Part shown: piece after piece, positions 8,773-15,332 of the stretch | Numbering within the stretch: position 1 is the stretch's first letter | Layout: each line of letters starts with the position of its first letter | Source of the DNA: Chloroflexota bacterium | GTDB lineage: Bacteria; Chloroflexota; Limnocylindria; Limnocylindrales; CSP1-4 | Assembly (NCBI GenBank): GCA_017881915.1 | Contig: JADGQK010000024.1 | Span: 1-36,750, forward strand | Reading direction: 5' to 3' | Length of the DNA stretch: 36,750 nucleotides | Notes under the pieces: model-generated | Seen by the model: only the letters and a program-made list of their open reading frames with translations | What the model was told of the DNA's origin: nothing | Database searches by the model: none | Position numbers and translations under genes: made by a program

Positions 8773-10338
8773 TCAGACCGCCTTCGGAGGATGGGTCGAG
8801 ACACGTCGCGAGCGGCTTGAGGAGTGACTGACCTCACCCCGCCGCCGGGCGTGGACGGCATCGTGGATTGCGCCATGGTGGCGATGGTCGCCGGCCTGCA
8901 GATCCAGCGCCGGGTCGCCGACGCCGTAGGCGTGGACGTGTTCCTTGGGCGTCCAGGGCACCCCATCGGCGAACAGGGTCACGAACAGCTGGACCAGCTC
9001 GGGGTCGAACTGGACCCCGGCGTGGCGACGCAGCTCGGCCAGGGCGGCCTCGTGAGCAACGGCGCTCCGGTACGGACGTCCGGCCACCATCGCCTCGTAG
9101 GCGTCGGCGATCGCCACGATCCGGGCACCTACCGGGATCTCCTGGCCGGCCAGCCCGTGGGGATAGCCGCGGCCGTCGAACCACTCGTGATGGTGGAGGA
9201 CGATCGTCGCCGCGTCGCGCAGCGCCCCGGCCTGCTCGAGGATCACCTGGCCAATCTTGGGATGCTCCGAGACGACTCGCCATTCGCGGTCGTTCAGCTC
9301 GCCCGTGTTATCCAGGATCTCGTCCGGGATCGCCAGCTTGCCCAGGTCGTGCAGGAGGCTGGCAGTATGGACGCGTTCGACCTCGCCGGGCGGCAGCTCG
9401 AGTGCCTGAGCCAGCATCGTCGACATCCCGGCGATCATGTCCGAGGGCTTGCCGGTCCAGCCGTTGCGCTCATCGAGCGCGGCCTGGAGAGTCGCCGTCG
9501 CGGCCCGCATGGCCGCCCGGCCGACATCAACGGCCCGCTGGCGGGCCTGCGGTGCGATCGCCGCCCGACGCACGAGGTTGCCCTCGGCGAGCTCGTGGAA
9601 GACGTAGACCTGGTCGCGTCCAAGGGCCTTGGCCGAGTACAGGGCGGCGTCGGCATCATTGATCAGCGCGTCGAGATGGAGGTGCGGGCCGAGCCCGCCG
9701 GCCACCCCGGCACTCATCGTGATCGTCAGGACGTTGCCGTCCCGGATCCGGATCTGGCGGCCGGCCACGACTCGGCGGAGCTTCTCGGCCATCGTGGCCG
9801 CCGCGTCCGCGTCGGTCTCGGGCAGGACCAACATGAACTCCTCGCCGCCGTACCGCCCGACGATGTCGACGGCCCGGACGTTGGCCTGGAGCACCCGGGC
9901 GAATTCGCGCAGGACGGTGTCACCGGCCGAATGACCATGCGTGTCGTTGACTCGCTTGAAGTGGTCCAGGTCCACCAGGACCAGGGACAGCGGCCGTCCG
10001 TAGCGGCTGGCTCGCTCAAGCTCGGATTCGATCCGGCCGATCAGGGCCTGGCGATTGAGGACCGCGGTCAGGGGATCCACGGTGGCCAGGGTCCATGCTT
10101 CGGAGACCCGCTCGGCCAGCCGGCCGAAGGCCGCCCGCAGCTTCGGATCCTGGAGGCCCTCCGTATCCACGACCGAGAACTGGTCACTCGCTCCGGCGAG
10201 CGCCTCGGTGATGGCGGTGATTCGACGAACCTGACGACGGCCGACCGTGGCCGCGAACCCGGCGCTGCCGAGGATGGCCCCAGTGAAGGCGACGACCAGC
10301 GCGGCGAGCAGGAGCTCAGTGCCGGGCGGGATCGCCAT
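8773..10338 (-). CDS. GGDEF / HD-GYP-like cyclic-di-GMP signalling protein
   Basis: A 521-residue protein. One N-terminal membrane helix (about 7-31) is followed by a GGDEF domain (about 85-245) with the active-site GGEEF at 164-168 and an allosteric I-site R155-x-x-D158 five residues before it. A C-terminal HD domain (about 295-460) has LLHDLGK (328-334), HHHEWFDGRGYP (382-393) and GARIVAIADAYEAM. Both cyclic-di-GMP synthesis (GGDEF) and breakdown (HD-GYP type) are therefore possible; which dominates cannot be told. The last 60 residues are His/Arg/Ser-rich with no family features. A long structured leader lies upstream, and the zinc-ribbon gene follows at once. Confidence 0.92.
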   Translation of the reverse strand: MAIPPGTELLLAALVVAFTGAILGSAGFAATVGRRQVRRITAITEALAGASDQFSVVDTEGLQDPKLRAAFGRLAERVSEAWTLATVDPLTAVLNRQALIGRIESELERASRYGRPLSLVLVDLDHFKRVNDTHGHSAGDTVLREFARVLQANVRAVDIVGRYGGEEFMLVLPETDADAAATMAEKLRRVVAGRQIRIRDGNVLTITMSAGVAGGLGPHLHLDALINDADAALYSAKALGRDQVYVFHELAEGNLVRRAAIAPQARQRAVDVGRAAMRAATATLQAALDERNGWTGKPSDMIAGMSTMLAQALELPPGEVERVHTASLLHDLGKLAIPDEILDNTGELNDREWRVVSEHPKIGQVILEQAGALRDAATIVLHHHEWFDGRGYPHGLAGQEIPVGARIVAIADAYEAMVAGRPYRSAVAHEAALAELRRHAGVQFDPELVQLFVTLFADGVPWTPKEHVHAYGVGDPALDLQAGDHRHHGAIHDAVHARRRGEVSHSSSRSRRVSTHPPKAV

Positions 10339-10364
10339 GACTTGTCTGTCCCCTAGCTTGGGCC

Positions 10365-10401
10365 GCAGTCGTCCCCGGATCGGGGCCGATTGATCGACTG
10401 C
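10365..10401 (-). promoter_or_regulatory. Hairpin between the tandem RNA motifs and the GGDEF/HD start
   Basis: GCAGTCG (10365-10371) pairs with CGACTGC (10395-10401), with an inner CCCC/GGGG hairpin (10373-10376/10382-10385). It lies 27 bases before the start codon. It could be an expression platform or terminator-like element, but there is no U-run. Confidence 0.4.
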
Positions 10402-10472
10402 CGATCAGGCCAAGACTGGGGCCGGGGGTCCCGGTGCTGGTATAGCCAGATCGTCCAGCGCGATCCCGCCGC

Positions 10473-10524
10473 CGACCGGTACCCCAGCCGTTGCGGCCCG
10501 GTGCGTTGGTGCACGTCCCGGTCG
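10473..10524 (-). ncRNA. Candidate structured RNA motif, copy B (3' copy)
   Basis: A 52-base element closed by a 7-bp stem (CGACCGG at 10473-10479 with CCGGTCG at 10518-10524). Inner hairpins are GTGC/GCAC at 10501-10504/10511-10514 and GCCG/CGGC at 10487-10490/10494-10497. Compared with copy A, the closing stem differs at two base pairs and both changes are compensatory (G-C to C-G, T-A to C-G), while GTGCACCA and the CAAC...GGC...GGGGTAC words are retained. That pattern points to selection on RNA structure. Confidence 0.6.
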
Positions 10525-10529
10525 CAGGG

Positions 10530-10602
10530 GGATCGGAAGTACCCCGCCTGTTGGGGTCTGCTGGCGTGCTGGCTGGTGCACGGTGCGAGCGGTCACCGAT
10601 CC
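10530..10602 (-). ncRNA. Candidate structured RNA motif, copy A (5' copy)
   Basis: A 73-base element closed by a perfect 7-bp stem (GGATCGG at 10530-10536 with CCGATCC at 10596-10602). Inside are two hairpins: CGTGC/GCACG at 10565-10569/10578-10582, and ACCCC/GGGGT at 10541-10545/10553-10557. This is a three-way-junction layout. On the minus (RNA) strand it contains GTGCACCA in the first hairpin and CCAACAGGCGGGGTAC near the 3' end. Copy B, 5 bases downstream, has the same plan and the same short conserved words. Confidence 0.6.
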
Positions 10603-10644
10603 GCGTTGACGGCGGGCCACGGCCGGCCGCAGGGCGGCTCCGGC

Positions 10645-11469
10645 TCAGCCGTCGGATCGGCCCTCGAGCCGTCCGCCCAGGCACAACCGGCCGTCGCCAT
10701 CCTCCAGGCGATACGACCAGCCCACGCCATCAGGCCAAGCCTGGCCAACCAGGCCGGCTCCGGGCGCGGCGGCGGCCCGGTACTCGAGCCGGTAGCGCCG
10801 GGGCACGACCCGGATCACGACCGGGTCCACGAGGTGGACCGCCTCGTCAAGCCAGTCGACGTAGACCGCGTTGTTCACGTGGCCCATCGGATCGAGCTCG
10901 TGGAGGCGGACGTCGAACGAGCGGCGCGACGCGCCGGCCGGTGGCTCGCCAGGGTCGACCCTGATCGGATCGAAGCTGCCCAGCGGGACCCCGAACGCGA
11001 TCGGGAAGGCGTCGGGAACACGGGTCGGCACGCCGGCCGTGGTGGTCATCACCCAATCGGTGACCACCGTGGCAATCAACGACCCGTCGGCCTCGGCCCG
11101 TAGGTCGCAGCGCCGGCGGGCCATCACCCGGCGACCACCGATCACTTCAGTCGTGGCCATCAGCGCGGCACCCGTCGGCAGCGGCGTCTCGATCAGCAGG
11201 TCGACCGCCCGCACGACCCAGGCCAGGCCGCGGTCCTGATACCAGGATCGCCCGAAGCCGCGCCGCTCGGAATGGAGCCAGGCGAGATCCTGGGCGTAGC
11301 GGAGGTAGGCCGACGCGCGCGCGATTCCGTCGGGCCCGGCCTCGTCGAAGCGAACCCGGTAGGTCGACGAAGTCCGCCGCTCGGTCTCGGTCGGCGGGGC
11401 GTAGCGGTCCATCGCCGGGTCGTGGGCTGGTTGCCCTGGGGACGAGGCCTCCGCCCTGTCGTCGCTCAC
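10645..11469 (-). CDS. Acyl-ACP thioesterase-like double hot-dog protein
   Basis: A 274-residue protein with two hot-dog folds. The N-terminal half runs from about residue 35 (TYRVRFDEAGPDGIARASAYLRYAQDLAWLHSE) and the C-terminal half carries RLHELDPMGHVNNAVYVDWLDEAV, the D-x-x-x-H-x-N-N-x-x-Y signature of 4HBT/FatA-type thioesterases. Members release fatty acids from acyl-ACP or acyl-CoA. The first 30 or so residues are polar and probably disordered. The GTG start at 11469 overlaps the stop of the upstream nuclease-like gene (GTGA). Exact acyl substrate unknown. Confidence 0.8.
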   Translation of the reverse strand: MSDDRAEASSPGQPAHDPAMDRYAPPTETERRTSSTYRVRFDEAGPDGIARASAYLRYAQDLAWLHSERRGFGRSWYQDRGLAWVVRAVDLLIETPLPTGAALMATTEVIGGRRVMARRRCDLRAEADGSLIATVVTDWVMTTTAGVPTRVPDAFPIAFGVPLGSFDPIRVDPGEPPAGASRRSFDVRLHELDPMGHVNNAVYVDWLDEAVHLVDPVVIRVVPRRYRLEYRAAAAPGAGLVGQAWPDGVGWSYRLEDGDGRLCLGGRLEGRSDG

Positions 11470-12182
11470 TGACCGGCCGGACCAGGCCGGGCGAGCGAAT
11501 CGAGCTGCTCGAGGGCAACCAGCCGGGTCTGGGCGTAGGGTGCCGTCTGCGCCTCGAGACGAATCCGGCAGGACCGCTCGGCGTCGAAGACGACGATGGC
11601 GACTCGCAGCGGCTCTTCTTCATCGAACGCATGCGTCCGGGCGTCATCGAGCTGGTAGAGGACGTCCGCATTGATCCCCCGGGCGCCCCACTTGCAATCG
11701 AACGCCTCGAATGACCCGCTCACCTCGACCGTGACGTCGTACGGATGGATCTCAGCCGGGACGCCATCGAACAGGATCCGCCGTTCGCGCCTGATGGCGG
11801 CGGCCGGGCTGCGCCGGGCGAGCAGCCGCGCCGTGAGCTCCTCGACGATGGCACCGCGAACCTGGCTGCGGACCTGCTCGCCGCGCTCCGCGACCGCGAG
11901 CGATGCCGTCAGGATGGCTTCGGAGCGCTCGAGCGCGGAACACCCCGGCTCGCCGGCTGCGCTTGCCTCGCCGGCCACCGGCGCGGGGCCGAACAGGGTC
12001 GGGAACATCCGACGCCAGCGATCCGCCTCGGTCGACTCGCCATTCATCACCGCCCGGGCCAGGATCCGCTCGGCCTGGGACGCCTGGCTGAGGAGCTCCG
12101 CGGCCCGGGCGACGAGGGGGTCGCCCTGGATCGCCGCGTAGACGACGGCGCGGCCGTCGCGAGCCGCATCCTGGAAGCGCAC
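11466..12182 (-). CDS. Uncharacterised protein with possible PD-(D/E)XK nuclease-like domain
   Basis: A 238-residue protein that I do not recognise by name. Its C-terminal half shows a pattern compatible with the PD-(D/E)XK fold: Glu114/115 in a helix (AIVEELTARLL), Asp149 in HPYDVTVEV, and Asp162-Cys-Lys164 in SFEAFDCKWG, followed by a helix with LYQLDDAR. The N-terminal 100 residues are Ala/Glu-rich helix with no motif. It starts at GTG 12182, 2 bp after the upstream small gene, and overlaps the thioesterase gene, so it belongs to a tightly packed minus-strand set. Nuclease activity is an inference from motif spacing only. Confidence 0.55.
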   Translation of the reverse strand: MRFQDAARDGRAVVYAAIQGDPLVARAAELLSQASQAERILARAVMNGESTEADRWRRMFPTLFGPAPVAGEASAAGEPGCSALERSEAILTASLAVAERGEQVRSQVRGAIVEELTARLLARRSPAAAIRRERRILFDGVPAEIHPYDVTVEVSGSFEAFDCKWGARGINADVLYQLDDARTHAFDEEEPLRVAIVVFDAERSCRIRLEAQTAPYAQTRLVALEQLDSLARPGPAGQ

Positions 12183-12184
12183 CT

Positions 12185-12520
12185 TCAGCCCGCCCGGCCG
12201 TCGGACGTGGGCCCGATCGCGGCTCCCGCAGCGAGCAGGACGACCTGCGGAAACGTCGACAACCAGTCGATCGCCCGGTGTGGGTCGGCGATCCGGCCGA
12301 CCTCATCGATCGCCAGCCCGATTGCCGCGACGACCGCGGGACCGGCGGGTTGCGCTCCCTGCGGCCCGCTGGCAACCTCATCCAGCCGATCGCTCCAGGC
12401 CTGGCGGAGGTCGTTGACGTACGACCACTCGGCGTCGATCGATTCGCCGAGGTCGGCGAGAGCGTCCTCTGCCGCGATTGCCGCCTCGAGCAGCATTCCG
12501 AGGGTGGGATTCGCGTCCAT
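12185..12520 (-). CDS. Uncharacterised small helical protein (111 aa)
   Basis: A 111-residue acidic protein, starting MDANPTLGMLLEAAIAAEDAL, predicted mostly helical from its heptad-like Ala/Leu spacing, with a hydrophobic segment near the C-terminus (WLSTFPQVVLLAAGAAIG). The ATG at 12520 is the likeliest start; longer in-frame starts up to 12862 would run through the neighbouring small gene. No family recognised. It sits 2 bp upstream of the nuclease-like gene, suggesting joint expression. Confidence 0.55.
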   Translation of the reverse strand: MDANPTLGMLLEAAIAAEDALADLGESIDAEWSYVNDLRQAWSDRLDEVASGPQGAQPAGPAVVAAIGLAIDEVGRIADPHRAIDWLSTFPQVVLLAAGAAIGPTSDGRAG

Positions 12521-12564
12521 GGGATGAGCGTACCGGAACGCAGCCCGCGTGCGTTCGCGGGTGA

Positions 12565-12828
12565 TCAGCCCGGCAGGTCCACTCCGGGCAGCGGCCGGCC
12601 GGTCCGGGCCGTAATCGAGACGCTGGCGGCCTTCGCCTTGCCCCGGACATCTTCCAGGCTGCGCAGGCAGCCTTCGTCCCAGGACTTGCTGTAGGCGCGG
12701 ATCGCCCGGTCGCGCAGCTTCGAGGCATCGCGGCGCAGGCCCAGCCGGCTGAGCTCGTCGACGGCGTCCAGGGCGGCCCGATACTGCGCGGGCAAGTCGG
12801 CGGCCAGGTCCGAACGCGATTCCATCAC
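12565..12828 (-). CDS. Uncharacterised small protein (87 aa)
   Basis: An 87-residue, mostly helical, charged protein (DLPAQYRAALDAVDELSRL; DASKLRDRAIRAYSKSWDEG). No recognised family. Its start is ambiguous: GTG 12828 and ATG 12825 lie about 12 bases after a strong AGGAGGG (12842-12848), while a CTG codon 6 bases after that site would add two residues. It appears to lead the minus-strand run 12828 to 10645. Confidence 0.55.
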   Translation of the reverse strand: MMESRSDLAADLPAQYRAALDAVDELSRLGLRRDASKLRDRAIRAYSKSWDEGCLRSLEDVRGKAKAASVSITARTGRPLPGVDLPG

Positions 12829-12964
12829 GATCAGGCTGATCCCTCCTCACATTGCCGGCCATGGCCGACAGGTCCCGGTCCCGGTCGGCGATCGGCCCAC
12901 GCCGGACCCCGCGCGCGACGCGTCCATGGCACGATGGGCCTCGACCAATGCGATGGAGGATGGG

Positions 12965-13756
12965 ATGGACCTCGGGATCCGTGGACGAGCGGCCCTGGTG
13001 GGTGGCGCCTCGTCAGGACTTGGCCGGGCATCGGCAGAGCGGCTGGCGGCCGAGGGCTGCCGCCTGGCGATCTGGTCCCGGGGCGAGGAACGCCTCGTCG
13101 CGGTGGCCGAGGAGATCCGGCGCCGCCACGGAGTGGACGTGGTCAGCCTGGTCGGCGACGCCGAGGAGCCGGGCGCGGCCGGCCGGATCGCGGCGGAGGC
13201 GACGGCGGCCCTCGGACGAGTCGACATCGTCGTCCTCAATGCGGGCTACCCACCCCCGGTTGACCCGACGAAGACCGACGCGGCCGGCTGGGCCCGGGCC
13301 TTCCAGCTCCTGGCCACGACTCCGATCGAGCTGGCCACGGCGCTCCTGCCGGCAATGCGCGCGGCCGGGTGGGGCCGGATCGTGGCGATCCTCTCCTCCG
13401 GGATCCGCCAGCCGATCCCGGACCTGGTCTACTCGAACGCTGGACGTGGGGCGCTCGCGGCCTGGCTCAAGACCACCGCCCGATTGGTCGCCGGGGACGG
13501 GGTCACGATCAACGGCGTGCTGCCCGGCCGGCTGAGCACGCCCCGGATCGAGAGTCTCGACCGGGGCCGGGCCGAGGGAACCGGCCAGTCGATCGAATCG
13601 GTCCGTGCCGCCCACCTCGCCGCGATTCCGGCCGGCCGCTACGGCCGGCCCGACGAGCTGGCCACGCTCGTCACCTATCTCGCCTCGGACCTGGCGAGCT
13701 ACCAGACCGGCACGTTCAGCGCGGTCGACGGCGGCCTGATCAGCGGCTTGCCCTGA
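12965..13756 (+). CDS. SDR-family oxidoreductase lacking the usual YxxxK
   Basis: A 263-residue short-chain dehydrogenase/reductase. The cofactor motif GGASSGLG is at 13-20, the LNAG motif at 91-94, and the C-terminal PGRYGRPDELA and VDGGLISGLP segments are of FabG type. At the active site, Ser145 and Tyr156 are followed by Y-S-N-A-G-R, so the Lys of YxxxK is replaced by Gly. A group of SDR proteins shares this S-N-x-x-R pattern, so catalysis may use a different arrangement. ATG 12965 is preceded by GGAGGA; the frame stays open upstream to 12926 without family sequence. Monocistronic, on the plus strand between minus-strand operons. Substrate unknown. Confidence 0.85.
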   Translation: MDLGIRGRAALVGGASSGLGRASAERLAAEGCRLAIWSRGEERLVAVAEEIRRRHGVDVVSLVGDAEEPGAAGRIAAEATAALGRVDIVVLNAGYPPPVDPTKTDAAGWARAFQLLATTPIELATALLPAMRAAGWGRIVAILSSGIRQPIPDLVYSNAGRGALAAWLKTTARLVAGDGVTINGVLPGRLSTPRIESLDRGRAEGTGQSIESVRAAHLAAIPAGRYGRPDELATLVTYLASDLASYQTGTFSAVDGGLISGLP

Positions 13757-13786
13757 CCGGCGTTGGAGGCGCCCCGCAGGGCAGGC

Positions 13787-14095
13787 TCAGTCTCCAGAGG
13801 TCCAGCCGCTCCGAATCTCGAACCCGTCAAACGAGCCGACAGCGGACGACCAGGTCGCGCTGACCCCATCGACGCGCGCGCCGGCCGGTCCCAGCTCGAG
13901 GGCGGCCAGGAGCGCCTGGAGCGCGTCGCGGGCACCCTCGGCGACGCACTGGACGCTGCCATCGGGACCGTTCGCGACCCAGCCGCGAAGCCCCAGGGCG
14001 GCGGCACGCCGGGCGACGAAAAAGCGGAAGCCCACACCCTGGACGCGGCCGCGGACGACCGCATCGAGCCGAGCCGGCGCTGCCCGGTGCGTCAT
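13787..14095 (-). CDS. acyP: Acylphosphatase
   Basis: A 102-residue protein of typical acylphosphatase length, hydrolysing carboxyl-phosphate bonds such as acetyl-phosphate. The active-site loop GRVQGVGFR (16-24) supplies the catalytic Arg24, and GWVANGPDGSV supplies the catalytic Asn42. The C-terminus is slightly longer than usual. It starts 5 bp after holB and ends the GNAT-NYN-holB-acyP run. Confidence 0.93.
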   Translation of the reverse strand: MTHRAAPARLDAVVRGRVQGVGFRFFVARRAAALGLRGWVANGPDGSVQCVAEGARDALQALLAALELGPAGARVDGVSATWSSAVGSFDGFEIRSGWTSGD

Positions 14096-14100
14096 CCAGT

Positions 14101-15321
14101 TCAGGCGGCTGCCCGGACGGCCCGTGGCCAGGCCAGGACGAGGACGTCGAGCGCGAGCTCCGGCCCGGCGTTGCCCTCGACCAGCTCGGCCACTCGATCG
14201 AGCCGAGCCAGGAATCCTCGGACCTGGGCCGCGGGCGAGCTCGCTGCGGCCGCGACGAGGTCGTCGAGGAGAGCCGGATCGTGGACCTCGCGCCGGCCGC
14301 CCAGCCCAGCGATGGCGAGGTCGAGGGCCACGTCCCGCCAGATCTCGAGCAGGAGCAGCACCGCCCGCCGGCGCTCCGCAGGTGCCCGCTTGCCGGCCGG
14401 CTGGACCTCCGCCACGGGATCGCCTTCGCCGACGCCCAAGGGCGGCTCTGGCTCGGGTGCGACCTCGACTGCCCGGGCAGCACCTCGAGGGCGGCGTCCC
14501 GCCGGTGCGCTCGGGACGATCGCCGGCCGGAGGGCCGTCTCGAGTGCCGCGGCGCGCTCGATCAGCTCGCGGCCGGCGACGAGCCGGGCCGAACGAGACG
14601 CGCGGAGGAGGTCGAGGAGGGTCCGGGCGATCTCGTCATGGATCGTGACCGCCTCCGGCAGCCGGGCATAGGCCAGCGCCAGGCCGGGTCGGCCGGCGGC
14701 GATCCGGGCCAGCCGGGCTGCCCTGGACGGGTCGGCCACGCCCCGGTCACCGAGGAGCTCCTCGATCGATCGGGTGCCCAGCGGCGCGACGCGCAGCCGG
14801 ACACAGCGGGACCGGACGGTGGGCAACAGCCGGTCCTCGTCGTCGGCGCACAGGATCAGGGTCACCGCGGCGGGTGGCTCCTCGAGCGTCTTGAGCAGGG
14901 CGTTCTGGGCGTCTTCGTTCATCCGCTCGGCGTGTTCGACGATCGCCACCCGGTGACCGCCCTCGACCGGCAGATAGGCCAGCTCGGCGACCAGGTGTCG
15001 AACACCGCGCGCGGCCGGGCGGCTCGGATCGCCGATCACGACCTGCCCCCCGGGACCTTCGGGCGCGAGGCGATGGAGATCGGGGTGGTTGCCGGCTGCG
15101 ACGAGCCGGCAACCCCGACACGCCCGGCAGGGTCGATCCGCGGGGTCGGTTGCTCGACACAGCAGGCCCGCCGCAAGATCATCGGCGAGGGTCGTCTTGC
15201 CGACTGCCGGCGGGCCGACGATCAGGACCGCATGCGGGGCCGCGCCCCGCACCAGCGCCGCGACGGCAGCGAGCGTCCCGGGCTGCGCCCGGGTGACCCA
15301 CTGCCGCGCGACATCCGTCAC
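14101..15321 (-). CDS. holB: DNA polymerase III delta-prime subunit
   Basis: A 406-residue AAA+ clamp-loader subunit. A Walker A-like GPPAVGKTT lies near residue 40, the zinc module Cys pattern (LLCRATDPADRPCRACRGC) follows, then EHAERMNEDAQNALLKTLEE, a Walker B-region match, and the sensor segment ADDEDRLLPTVRSRC. The C-terminal third holds a Pro/Ala/Glu-rich linker of about 50 residues before the collar domain, making it longer than E. coli HolB (334). The start is GTG 15321. DnaX/tau shares parts of this pattern, but the ALLKTLEE and small size favour HolB. Confidence 0.9.
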   Translation of the reverse strand: MTDVARQWVTRAQPGTLAAVAALVRGAAPHAVLIVGPPAVGKTTLADDLAAGLLCRATDPADRPCRACRGCRLVAAGNHPDLHRLAPEGPGGQVVIGDPSRPAARGVRHLVAELAYLPVEGGHRVAIVEHAERMNEDAQNALLKTLEEPPAAVTLILCADDEDRLLPTVRSRCVRLRVAPLGTRSIEELLGDRGVADPSRAARLARIAAGRPGLALAYARLPEAVTIHDEIARTLLDLLRASRSARLVAGRELIERAAALETALRPAIVPSAPAGRRPRGAARAVEVAPEPEPPLGVGEGDPVAEVQPAGKRAPAERRRAVLLLLEIWRDVALDLAIAGLGGRREVHDPALLDDLVAAAASSPAAQVRGFLARLDRVAELVEGNAGPELALDVLVLAWPRAVRAAA

Positions 15322-15332
15322 GATCGTTCCGG

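Larger units (their letters stand above)
10339..10644 (-). promoter_or_regulatory. 306-bp structured leader of the GGDEF/HD gene
   Basis: No gene is visible here. On the minus strand the region holds, in order, two similar three-stem RNA motifs (10530-10602, then 10473-10524, separated by 5 bases), a spacer of about 70 bases, another hairpin (10365-10401), and a GGGGA ribosome-binding-like sequence about 10 bases before the ATG at 10338. The arrangement resembles a tandem riboswitch followed by an expression platform. Ligand and mechanism are unknown. I could not match it to the cyclic-di-GMP-I (GEMM) consensus. Confidence 0.5.

Noticed and set aside
8824-10356. A 510-codon plus-strand open frame opposite the GGDEF/HD gene
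   Set aside because: The minus-strand frame carries GGEEF, HD and GYP motifs; this one has none.
10473-10602. Known cyclic-di-GMP-I (GEMM) riboswitch
   Set aside because: The position before a cyclic-di-GMP gene is suggestive, but the GEMM words (GCACAGGGCAAACC, GACGCAAAGCC) are missing.
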